Below, piece after piece: positions 1-12,000 of a DNA stretch of 64,000 nt (within the stretch, counting starts at the first letter, position 1; every line of letters starts with the position of its first letter). The translations under genes were made by a program, and so were the position numbers. This stretch comes from Undaria pinnatifida (lineage: Eukaryota; Sar; Phaeophyceae; Laminariales; Alariaceae). The notes beneath the pieces are model-generated. The model was not told the DNA's origin, made no database searches, and saw nothing but the letters and a program-made list of their open reading frames with translations. The stretch is taken from the NCBI GenBank assembly GCA_012845835.1, contig JABAKD010000022.1:12965218-13029217 (forward strand). Reading direction: 5' to 3'.

Positions 1-3000
1 CCGCGAGCGTGGCGGTAGGTCGACTTGCTTCAGGCGCAGGGGAGGAATCTCAGTACCTGGAGAGCCAAGCTACCTTGCGATCTGTGCTGCGCCGCCGACC
101 TGTCGTTCTGGGTTTTGTGGTGACTACGTTTGCAAAGAGGCTCGAAGAAGGTTAGGGCTAAAACGCTGTGAGATACTTGTACAGCAGTGGGCCCCGCCTG
201 GGCGGGGGATGTATGCCCCTTGGATGGAATGGTTGTTGATGCTGACTGTTGTGCAGCAGCAGTGTACAGCAGCAGCAGCGCACAGTGTACAGCGTATAAC
301 AATAAGTGTAGATTGTGTAATGCCAGCTACAAGGTCGCGATTGTTCTGCTATAAGAGTGTTTCTGTCATACAATGAAGAGATGGGTCCATGAGCACCTGT
401 TGCAGTAGACTTGCTCTCCTTCGTATTGATAATTGTAATGTGCTTTGTGCTCTACCGTATCTGGTAGTGCTGTAGAGTACCCGGCGGTATGTTTTCGTTT
501 TCGTGCACCACGAGTGGCGACGCGACCTCTGTGAGATGAGGCGTATGATGTGAGAGACCTGTACACGGACACCAAGGTATGCACAAGTTATGCAGCAGCA
601 GTTCGGCGGTTTGGGCCCAAGGGGCTTTTTGGACCAGCACCAATCGTAGAAAGCAACCACGCATAGTAGTGCATTAGACTACGGGCCGCTGTCTTCTAAT
701 GGAGTGTGTGCGCCATAACGCCATAGCGTCACCCTCGAAGAACACTCCAGCTTGCCAATTTCTGACACGGCACAGCGTAGAGTCGAATATGATCCCTCTC
801 TTCTGCTCAGGCAACGAACCCCATTCACTTCGGCAGAACAAACTCACTCGCCACGAAACTGCTCCACTTCACACCTGTTCTTCCCCACGCCTTTTTTTTC
901 TGCAGGTTCGGGCGGCCAACCTACTAAAAGTGTACCCAAGGGTAAACCTGGGCTATGCAAGGTCAACGTACCGCACAAGGGTATACGCTTAGCGCTGGAA
1001 GCTGTCCTCGAATACTTCCATCCTTCCATGCCGCACAGCGTCGCGGCAGTCGTTGACGCACTGGGCGAAGACCGCCTTGAGGTGCGCCCGCCCGTCTCTA
1101 TGCCGCTCTATCTAGCGGACCCTCCGTCCCTCCCTTGGTTGCGCTAGGGCCTGCGACATGTTGATCACCGAACACCGCCGTGTTCCCTATGATAAGAAAG
1201 TTCATTTCGGTGTTCATAATGCGTTAACACGCTTTTCGTCTTGATTCCTGATTTCAGGCCCTTCTCCTCACGGCGAGTGAAGGAGAAACGCCTTTACTGG
1301 CGTGGAACGCCCGACTGTGCCTCTTGCACGCGTACCTCACCCGGGCGAGTTCCAAAGGGGGGGGACGGGGGCGGTTGTGGTTGCCAGCCGTTGCAAACTC
1401 CGCCTGCTCTTCGGCGCTGCAAGCTATTGCGGCAGCCGGGGGCGACACCACCACCAACAACAACAGCAACAACAGTAGCACGGTGGGGCGCGGTAAGAGG
1501 CGCGCACAACCACCTACCACAACAAAGACACTGACAACCGAGGCAGCAGACAAAAGCGAGCCTTCGGGTGGTAGTGACAGAGCTGGACTTTTTTCGGCAG
1601 CTGCGGTAGCTCAAGTGTGCGCAGAGCTCGCAGGAGTGGGAGCGGGAGCAGGTGCGACCTCCTCGCCTGTGCGCGATTCGTTTCTAGACGGTTACCCGCG
1701 CGTTAATTCCCACGGTGCGCTTCGTGGATCATCTCCAGCATGTGCAGCCACGTGGGCAGCAGGGCTGTTACCGGAAGAGCACGTCGCGGGGGGCGCATTC
1801 CGGCTGAAGTTGCAGGCGCTGCGGGATGCGCTTTTGGCGGGCGCGGAAAGCGAAAGGAAGGAGGTCGAGAAGATTGGGCCGAAGGTGCCACCGGCTGTGG
1901 ACTTGATGGCGGAAGGAGTGGACGTTAGCCCTCAGGCCGTGCGGAGAGCGCTGGAGCGGAGCCGCGTTAGGGAGGATTTTGTGCTCGCGGTACAGGTGAT
2001 CGTATTTTCGAAGATGGTATAGCTGTCGCTCAGAGCTCGCTCAGCAGGATATTTGTAACCGAACTGTCGGCGGGCACATTTGGCAACTCGAAAAACATAC
2101 CAAGTTTTTGGCGTGGTCGATATTAAAAACTAGAATCCGCTTTCTCTTGTATTGATAGGGTACGAGTATAAACCGGTAGTTTTTTTTTTTGTGGGGTTGC
2201 TTTATGAAGGAGTGTTGCGCCCATTAGGTTGTGTTGTGGAGGCGTTTTGGCACATACTGCGGTTGAGGGTAGCATCTAAAGTTTCTGAGGCTTCTCGGGC
2301 TGTGCTCTGTACCTCGCCGAATAATTGTTCAGAAAAAAGGCGTAACGTTTAAATCGATAACAAATCCCAAGGTCCAGGTATTGAGTGAATTGCATTGTAA
2401 AACATTATATAGGATTTGAACGGTATTGGGAACTTTCTCAGGTGAGGGATCCCGTCTGTCAGAATTATTTTGTCCATGTAGTGCTTCGTACCCCTTCTCG
2501 TAACACGATTCGTAGTTGTTTGCTTTGTATTGGGTTGCTTGTGGGGGCGTCTTGAGCCCCTTCGGTCGTTTTGTGGAGGCGCGTTGCGCCCGTTAGGTTC
2601 GCTCTGTGGAGGTGTTTTTGCGCCCCTTGGGTTGCTTGTGGTGGCGTGTTGCGCTCTTCCTTGCTGCTGCTAGCCTACTCCTGCGTTCTCTCGTGCGCGA
2701 CTCTGTCGAGCCTGGTTCCGTTTGCTGTTGTGCCAAGGAATGCCCCCTTTCCGGGTTTTTTTGGACCCATATGCCACACCACCACATTGTTTCGTCCCGC
2801 CATGTCACCCAAGCTACGTTTTGCCAAGAGTGCCCCCTCCCTGTGTGTGTTTTCAGACCAGTATGTAACACCACCTTTTTTTTGTCGTCCCAACGTGTTT
2901 CCCCCAGGCTGCGCTGGAAGCCGTCGTATCTCCAGCAGGTGCTGCACCGGAACCTCAAAAACCGAAGAGTTTGTCCGACGGTGAAACGATCTCGGTCCCG

Positions 3001-6000
3001 CTCAGAGAATGCCTCCAAACTTGCCTCTTCGGCGACGGCCTTCCTGGAGGTCAAGGTCTACTCTCTATTGGCGTTGTGCCTACCGCCTTCGACACCGCCG
3101 AGATTGGGTTTCATACGCCAAGGTCAACAGGGGCGTTGCAGACCGCGACCCCGATGGCACCACCCGGAGGTCATGGCGCACCCTCGGAGACGGAGGCACA
3201 TCCGGGTTGCGCCTTGATGCAGGGGCTTGCGGAAGAAGGCGTTCGCGTTCAAGACTTGCTGTTGACGCTGCGGGACCTGCATCAGGGGATCGGACCACGC
3301 GTAGCGAGACCAAGTGCGCCGGGGCTTGCTGCCCGCTCGTGGACAGAGGCGGAGCCTACTGCAAGCTCGTGGCTAGGGAGGGGGCCTGCTGCGAGATCGT
3401 GGCTAGTGGGGGAGCCTGCTGCGAGCTTGTCGGTACGGGGGGGACCTGCTGCGATGTCGTGGCTAGAGGAGGAGCCTACTTCTCGCGCGAGTGCAAGGGG
3501 GGAGCCTGCTGCTCGGGCGAGAACAGGAGCAGAGGTTGTGGCGACCGTGCGATCGACGCGCAACGCACGTCGAAGTGCGCTAGGCGAAGTTATTAGCGCG
3601 TTTCTGGAGTGGCTGGCCGATAATCCGTGGATCTGGGGGGCTGCGGGCGGGCAGGGGTTAGGAGCTTGGGAGGGTGACATCGCTGCGGCGGCCATGACAA
3701 TCTCTTTGGTAGCGACCGCTCCCCTACCTGATGAGAAAACCGTTCGCGAAGATTCGTCGGTCGGTGGTTTTCTGACAGATACTGGGGGGAGATGTGGGGA
3801 CGTAGCAACCTGGGCGGGTTACGACAGATCGCGGCTCAGCGCGGGGGTGTGTGCCGACCCAACGGACTTGTTGGATCGTATCGTAGCCGGCGCGGCCGCG
3901 GCCAGAGCTGGCGCGGACGTGGACAGGATAGAATGGTTGCATGTTCTCTCCCGCATGACGTCGACAACGGGACCGGTTTCACTCGGCGCTTATGCGTCGG
4001 CGTGTGTGGAGAAATCGATCGCCCTTGGAGGGCAAGCTCCGTTTGGGGTGGCGGAGAAGCGCCGATTTGCTCTAGCTGGAGGGAAGGCACTGTGGGGCTT
4101 AGTGGAGGGGGGTTGGGAACCGCGCGGGGACTTGTTGGTGGGCGGCCAGACGTTGCCGGGCGGAGGGACGCCGGCAACGGTCGTGCTGGTTCGAGCTGCT
4201 GTTGCGGCGGTCACTGCGTGCAGGAAGCTGAGGTGAGTTTGGCTTTCAACCTCTGCCAGGCGGAGGTGATGTACGTTTGTGACGGGCAGGGTGGAGGGTA
4301 TGTTATGCCTGTGTATTGTCTTTCGAATGAACCTTATTGGCTTTGCAAAAATTATCATGTTGTTTCAAGTATTTTGCTGGGTGCAGTTGTATATAAAGTG
4401 CGCAGGCCCTTGTACGGGACCATAGTGCGTCTTGGCAGGGAGTTCCCTTACACACCGCCGTCTTTTGTCGGATTTGGCATATATGGCACTGTGGGAACAA
4501 ATAACTGGTTTTCTATCAATGGAGGGCGTTTCGCAAGCGGGAGACAGTCGATTGGCCCTTGTCAAGGGACCTGGGGTCCTTTATTGTGTGCTGCGTCCAC
4601 GCGTCCCTTGGAGTGGGAAAATTATCAGGGCTTTTCACGGGTCATGACCCGACCCGCGGGTCGGGTCAAGGGAGTTTCAAAATCTCGCGGGTCGGGTCGG
4701 GTCGGGTCATTACGTTTTAAAATCTCACGGGTCGGGTCGGGTCGGGTCAAGAGGTTTTCAAAATCTCGCGGGTCGGGTCGGGTCGGGTCAAAAGGCTTCA
4801 AAATCTCGCGGGTCGGGTCGGGTCGGGTCAAGAGGTTTTCAAATCTCGCGGGTCGGGTCGGGTCATGACCCGCGAGATACGGGTCACTTCGCGGGTCAAG
4901 CCATAATGACCCGTGAGTTGTTTTGGGCTGACCCGCGGGTCAAACCCGCGGATCTAGCCGGCGGATCCGCCTTTTTCGAACTCACAGCTGAGAGCCACGT
5001 TGATGCCGTGCAGGCGCCCCGCGGGTCGGGCCCGCGGGTCCGCCAATAAAATACAAACATTTCGGCTTCCTGCCTCCCTCGTGCGGATGCTCCGATCATA
5101 TGTCATCACAGCGTGCAGAACAATCACCGGGCAGTACCCCTAGCTACTCGTACCAAGACATACAGCAGTGTGACGCAAATCCCGTACCTACTGAAGCCGT
5201 AACAACAGCAGCAATATTACGGTCATACCAGTACGAAATGTGACCAAACGTACAAAGACAAGGAAGGGCAGTCGTCGTCGAAGCAGCAGCGGCAGCGGCA
5301 GCACTGGCAGCAGCAAGCACCAGCAGCATACCCCGGATTCTCGCGCATCGCAGCCCCTGCTGACAGACCCACCGCCCCAGTTGTGGGCTTGCTGACGGAG
5401 GCGGCTCAGCTAGGCTGCTTGCCGGGGCTGGAGACTGCACAGATAGAAGATAGATATACAGCAGTAGTAGTAGTTGTAGTAGCTAGCTCGAGAATTATCA
5501 TACCAGTTCGTACGAAATGTGGCCAAACGTAAAAAAGCAAGAAGAAGTGCAGCCGTTGTCGAAGCAGCAGCAGCAGCAAGCAGCAGCAGCAGCAAGCAAC
5601 AGCACAGCAGCAGCACCCTGGCAGCAGCAGCACCAGCAGCAGCAGACAACGCATCCTCGCGGATCGCAGCCCCTGCTGACAGATCCACCGCCCCAGTTGT
5701 GGGCTTGCTGCCGGAGGCGGCTCAGCTAGGCTGCTTGCCGGGGCCGGAGATTGTACTTCTTATAACTAGCTCGCTCGTCGGGTCGCTCGTCGGGTCGACC
5801 CGGTGGTCTAACGGTACGGGCATGTCCATGCATGTGGGTTGCGGTTTCTTTCCTATTTCTCGCGCGCACACCACATGACATAATCATCAGCTGCAAACAA
5901 TGCCGGTAAAAAACGCAGAGAACACGACATCCTGGGGAAAGTACGAGGGACCAAGGACCAACCAACTGACCGAGGTATACCTGCTTTGATTATTTTTGAC

Positions 6001-9000
6001 TTTGACCCGTGAGAAATGTCACGGGTCAAGTTAACGTGACCCGCCAGACGACCCGAATCTCGCGGGTCACCCGGATTGTCGCGGGTCGGGTCGGGTCGGG
6101 TCAAGACGTCTCGAAAATCTCGCGGGTCGGGTCGGGTCATCTGACCCGACCCGACCCGACCCGATCCGCGAGATTTGACCCGACCCGTGAAAAGCCCTGA
6201 AAATTAGTTCGCAGGAATTTTGAGGTTCCTTATGTACCGTCTTTCCTTATCGCGAGATCCCTTGCGATGGGCTACCTACTGTAGTGTAAAGCGCTATCCG
6301 TACCCGACGACATCCAGCACACCCAAGCGCCTACGCATGCTACTTATAATAGTACTACTGGACTGCACCTTCTTTTTTTCGGAAGCTATATAAGGAGCGA
6401 TATACATCACCCCCACACCGACTGTGAGACACAAAGGAAAATGCAGGTTGATGGACAACTCCATGGCCTACTGTAGGTATGGTTCGGAGTATAACGAGTT
6501 GTATCGTCGTGACACCAATGGTGTTCGGCCAAGGCCGCGATAAGGAGGCAATGTCTATCACTAGGGTACCTTTTGTCAGCGACCCAGAAATATGCGCGGG
6601 TGACTGCGTACTTAGTTTTTGTTTGCAGTCTTACGTTTTCTTAAGTTCGGTTTTGCGATATGCACGGCCATGAAATAATTAATTGAATGGTACGCTGTTC
6701 CAATAAAGTAGGTCTTCGCCAGTTGTTAAGTGAGCATGGCAGAGGGCTCGCGTAGTAGTAAACATGGAGCGATACTACTATATATACCACGACGTAGCTT
6801 TAATTCACCCCCCCCCCCCCCCCCCACAACGCCCCCTCCTTCCCCACCACCCGCACGATCGCCTAGACCTAGCGCCACGCGTATAGCAAGCCCCTACATA
6901 TAGTGACCTAAACCTGGTAAAAAACCTTCCCCCCCCCCCCCCCCTTTTTTTTTCCCCGCTCCCTCTTGCTCAAACGTCCCACCTAACATCGAAATCTGCC
7001 AAAGTAATAACCACTTCCACGCACTTGATATCACCTCATTATTTTTCTAGAGCCATCCATGTCGCTGCTTCGATTCATTCCCCCCCACCCACCCCAACGC
7101 CCCCTGCTTCTCCACCACCCGCACGATCGCCTAGACCTAGCACCACGCGTATAGCAAACTCCTAGATCTATGCGACCTAAAGCTTTTAAAACCTTTTTCC
7201 CCCCTCCCACCCCCTCGAACACTCCGCCCTCTCCTCACTGGTTGTACGACTTACAGGATATACACGATAAACTGGTGCATTCCTTCCAAAAACGTCAGAT
7301 TTATCCCCTTAAACGATTAATAGTGCCCACGCACAGATGCCCCACCCGCCCCCCCCCCCCCCCCGATCCCTCTTGTTCAAACCCAGGCCCCCACGTCCTA
7401 AAAAATGAGCCCTCCCCTCACCGGGTATACGACGTACAGGATACACTCGATAAACTGATGCATTTCCTTCCACAGCTGTCAGATTTTGTCCCCCTCAAAA
7501 ACGGGTTTTATAGTTTCCGCGCACAGACTGACTAACATCACCCTGTTGACCCTGATAGCTACACTGTACGAGTTCCAAGAGGAGTCGCCGACCTATATCC
7601 TTCATGAGGACACACAACCCGTGATACGCGCGATTGGAGTATCACACACAGCTTGCAAAGATGAGTTTCGACAAAGTCTTCGATCTCACAACTGGAGTGT
7701 ACCTTTATTTTTTCCTGATATTATATAGGCCATCGTACAAGCTTCCCCTGCGGGATGGGGTTGATTTGATATCCCGGGGGCGTCGCAAGTCGAAAAGGGG
7801 GAAGACGTTCCCATGATATGTACAGATCGCCCCGGTGGCGTATCAGGTTATCCTCGAGCCTGGTATAGGTCAGATTCGTGAGTTCGAATCCCCCCGAGTG
7901 CATACTCGTATAAATTCGTGGGGACTTTTTCTTTTGCACAAATTGACTTGCGGAAAGCTCGAGAGCGTGAGTTAGCAACACTCGATGAAAAATCAACGAG
8001 CAGTGGGATTGCTGAACCCTATGCGCGATACAAACTGAAGGCAAGAACCGGGGGGGAGAAGGGACGACACCTGTGACCACGGCTTGTCCAGAAGCTGGAA
8101 AGTAGATGTGTGTGAAAAAAAAAACGGGCATGAGCTACAGTGGTACTGCTTTTATTGCTGCGGCTGTATGCTACGTTTGCGTGGTACGAGGTCCAACGAT
8201 GTGTATTTCGACAGTTGCATTGGGCGTGCTAATGCTGTTGCGGTTGAATGTCCTGCTGCTGTGCACCAGACCTCACACGCGTTCACCGTGACTACTACAA
8301 TCATATCGTAGCCTTGGTGATGCCAACGATGTTCGGCGGTTGCGGGGAACCCCTTCGGACATAACTACTTTGGCAAAAACGGGCTGCCTTTTTCATAGCA
8401 AGCATCCACTGCGCTTTGGTGTCGTTGGCTCTTGTCCCCCGTAGGTAGCCGCTGCGAACAAGTGACTGATGACAGTTCTTTTCAGGGCTGTGAATTGGAG
8501 CGAAATTCGGTCGAAATTTTATCGCTTTCGGCGAGTGTTAACCCGCCCCCCCCTCCCCCCCCATCCATAAGCAAGAACGCAGGCACACGGTGCCGAAGTC
8601 CGTCTTGCGGGCGGTTCTTGGCAGGATCCAGTTCACCCTTCATGCGCCTCGCCGACGATCTCAGAGCGTTTCGCGCTTGGTGCAAGCAATATCTGCCTGG
8701 TTGGTGAAAACCCGACGTGCTCCGTCCCGGCAGAGTAGGGATGCAAGGGTCTACGGTCGTACGGCCATGCACAAACTGAGTACCCCCCCCCCCCCCATGG
8801 CTAGAGAGGGTGCCAATCAATGTAGCCGGTAAAAACGTTATATGTAGATCGCAAACTATCGCAAACATTTTGGATTCCGATGTCGGCTGAATCGGACGAA
8901 CGAATCGAATGCAGCAGCCATGATTTACTGCCCTTTTGCCTCCCCTTGCGTGTCCACAGTCGTTCGTGGATGGTCTCTCCAGGACTGCTGGGCTCCGGAC

Positions 9001-12000
9001 CTATGCGGATTATGATCGACATGCTCGAAGCTGCCGAGGGTTCTGCTGCTGCAACCGACCTCCTGGGTGGCTTGTTGGTCAAGCCCGGGGAAGGAGGGCC
9101 CGCTTTGGCTGCTGATCTGTTCGCTGCATTCGTTACCGGCGACCCCGCGACAGTTTCTGAGAGCGTCAGTGATGATGGGAGCGGTTTGCGGTCCCAGGTG
9201 CGAATGGAAGGCGATCGGCTTCTAAGCTGACCAATTTTACGAAAGGACGGGAGCCTGTTAATGTTTCTTCTGCGTGATGAGCTGTTGTTTGTGTGCGGTA
9301 GTGTGTTTGGTTTATCAGCCGTTTTGGGTGCAGGGGAGTCCGAGTGTTGGTCTTGTCGACGGTAAACGTGAGCACATTGCTGTGTGATTTACTGTTTCTT
9401 ACTAGGTGTCCTGTACTGTTCCTGGCACCGTTGTCCTCATGTTGTCCTCTTGTGCAATGCTGGTCCTGGTCTTCCTTGCCCTCTGGTTCAGGTAGTAGCG
9501 TGGCTGGGCAACGCCCTATCGGCGGCTCGCCAACCTTCGCACTCTCTGGCCGCCCCGACAGTGAATAGCGCGACAACTTCCACTAACTTGGCGCGACTGC
9601 TTACCCGTCGGGTGCCGTACGAGTCGAAAGCAGTCTTGGTTGCGGTGGGGCAGGCGACGGACGTCGCCATCAGCCGACGGGGGACTGTCCACGGGCGTTC
9701 CAAAAAACGCCGAGGTGTGTCGGGGACTGGGGATGATTTGGCGTCGCTGGCAAGGCTAGCCCGGACTGCGGCGGAGAGCCCCCTGCTCCCCCTTGCTGTA
9801 CCTTTGGTGTTTCCCGTTCCGTGCTCGGAGGGTGGCGAAGGGGTAGGGTTTGGGGGGAGCGATGACGCGCTGGGCGTGGAGACAATGGGTGGCGGAGACA
9901 AGGGGTTAGGGAAGAATGGGGGGCGCGTGCCCTTGTTGCATCGCCTTTCATGCTCGGAGGGAGGCGGAGGCGGGGGCAGTGAGGTGCTGGGTGTGGACAC
10001 CGTGGTGGTGGCTGGCGGCGCAGAGAAGGGTTTGGGGAGGGCTGAGGGGCGGGCGGACGATGAGATGGCTGCAGGGGTAACGGCGGGGTTGGTTTTGGAC
10101 GCATTTGAGCAGTCTCCGCCTGCGGTGATGCGTGCTATTCGAGGGGCGACCCAGCAGCGGTGAGTGGTCGCGTGAAGGAGGGGGGGAGGGAGGGAGGGAA
10201 GCCACCGTGACACTAATGCTTGCTTTCCGCGGGAATGCTGATGATTTCGGTCGGTGTCGCTGTTTTTTTCGGTGGTAGGCCGCTTGGGTCCTAGGTGATC
10301 AAGCGAGTTGCTGTGTTATACGGTTGCCTAAAATATGGAGACCCCTTTTCATCTGGGTCACGTAGATCTAAAGCCTTAGACCGGCACCTTCGCATCGAAA
10401 TCTCAAAAAGAAAAAATGTGTAACCTTGAATGCTATCGCTTCCACCAGCGCACACAGCAGTGGACGCCAGTTATATATATACAAAGGTTCCCCTTCGGGA
10501 AGTGCCCACGGGAGTGGCGCAAGAACGAAATCCAAGCATCCAGCATCTGACTGCCTGTGGGTAAATAATATGTACCTGGTGGTAGTGAAAACTATGTTCT
10601 TGTCCGCAGGTCGAGAAGCTGAGTGTGGGGAGGCGGCCCTCCCGGGGACGGTTCGCTCTCTCCCAGACGTGGTAATCTCATCAGTACGTGTCCAGCACGA
10701 GTACTCGCACGATGATGACTTTTTGTACGGGCGACTCTTGTGCATTGAAAATTCTAAATTTGCGTGGTGAAAAATAAATGGACGAAAGGTGGAGTTTCAA
10801 CCGGCAAAAAAAAAAGAGCAGTTAGTTGTTCCGTGCGCCGTCCTTCTATCATCGTGGTTGGTTTTGATGTTTTTTTCTTTGTTTCGTATGGGAATCAGCC
10901 ATTTCAGAATAGGTACTCCTCTTGTCTTGTTGAGCCAGATATTGAACTTAACGATGAGTGATCCACGCCCGGCTGAGCAATCATCCCCCTTCACCACCAG
11001 CTCGTCGCAGAAAGTGCACGGAATGAAGAACTGTAGGGCTTCTATTATTGTCGCTGAGATATAGAAACCCTTTCTCATGGAGCATCAGCACCTATGTCCA
11101 CTGCTGCTTGCTTTTTAGAGTCAAGAAAATCACGCTGGGTTGTTTTTTGACCGTCGTCCGATTCAAAATCGTCCCGAGGGGACGAATGTGCTTTGCCTAG
11201 CGAAGTTCGAGTACCAACCAAACATCGGTTTGCTGCTGTACGTACGTATACTGCTGTACTGCTGTATTGTAGCACAGCAGTACACCACGTATGGGTATGC
11301 CACACACGCATGATGATGTTGCCTGCTGTTGCTTGTGCTGCTGGGCACGGTTGTAGCGTTGTCTGTGTTATCTGCATGTTCACTACACATGGCTGTGCTC
11401 GCGGGGGGGGGGGGGAACAGTCCTAACATTTTCGTCCAGAATGGCGATGCCGCTCACAGCAACGGCAGCAAAAGGCAGGTCATCGAATGCATACACGAAG
11501 CAGGCCCCGAACAAACCAACTTGCCACAGCAGCACGGCGCAGATGGATGTGCCACACTCGCACGGTGTTACCTGTTGGTGGTGCTGCTGGGTGGCAGTTT
11601 TTTTAACGTTTTTGTGCTCTCTGCGTGCTGGCGGTGCCCATAGCTGTGTTCATGAGAGGGCACAAAAAACAGACCGAACGTTAATGTTACCTCTGGGTCT
11701 GGTACGCACGCAAAGGGAATAATACCATAAGAAAAGGTATATACCCTTTGTACGCGCGCACGATGCTGGATGTTGCGGAAACCCGGGGATTTGCCTTATC
11801 CATGCCCACGACCAAAAAAGTTTTAAATGCTTGCCACGCGCGACACACTGCACGGATCGCGCCCAAACCTCCGGCAACGTGACCCCAAGGGTCGAATTGT
11901 GCCCGCCCCCCCTAACGCTTCGGATAAAGGTGCGAGCACGAAGAGATGTGTCCGAAGAAAAAAAAAATGACAATTATACGTACGATAGATATGGTGGGGT

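Larger units (their letters stand above)
4626..6199. mobile_element. hAT-like non-autonomous foldback element in an intron
   Basis: The ends are perfect 18-bp inverted repeats, CAGGGCTTTTCACGGGTC. They are flanked by AAAATTAT (4618-4625) and AAAATTAG (6200-6207), a 7/8 match to an 8-bp target duplication. CAGGG termini with an 8-bp duplication are typical of the hAT superfamily. Just inside each end are arrays of GGGTCGGGTC: about five ~42-bp units at 4660-4870 on the left and a shorter inverted set at 6060-6180 on the right. The middle (5224-5755) holds two diverged direct copies of a CAG-rich ~230-bp segment. No transposase is visible, so it would depend on a partner in trans. Confidence 0.75.

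Noticed and set aside
5406-5878. Poly-Gln, poly-Ser, poly-Ala and poly-Leu frames
   Set aside because: Readings of CAG repeats inside the hAT-like element in different frames; no conserved protein.
9488-10213. 241-residue Pro/Ser-rich open frame on the minus strand
   Set aside because: It is the antisense of a GC-rich coding exon of the large gene; the plus-strand frame has matching splice sites and phases.
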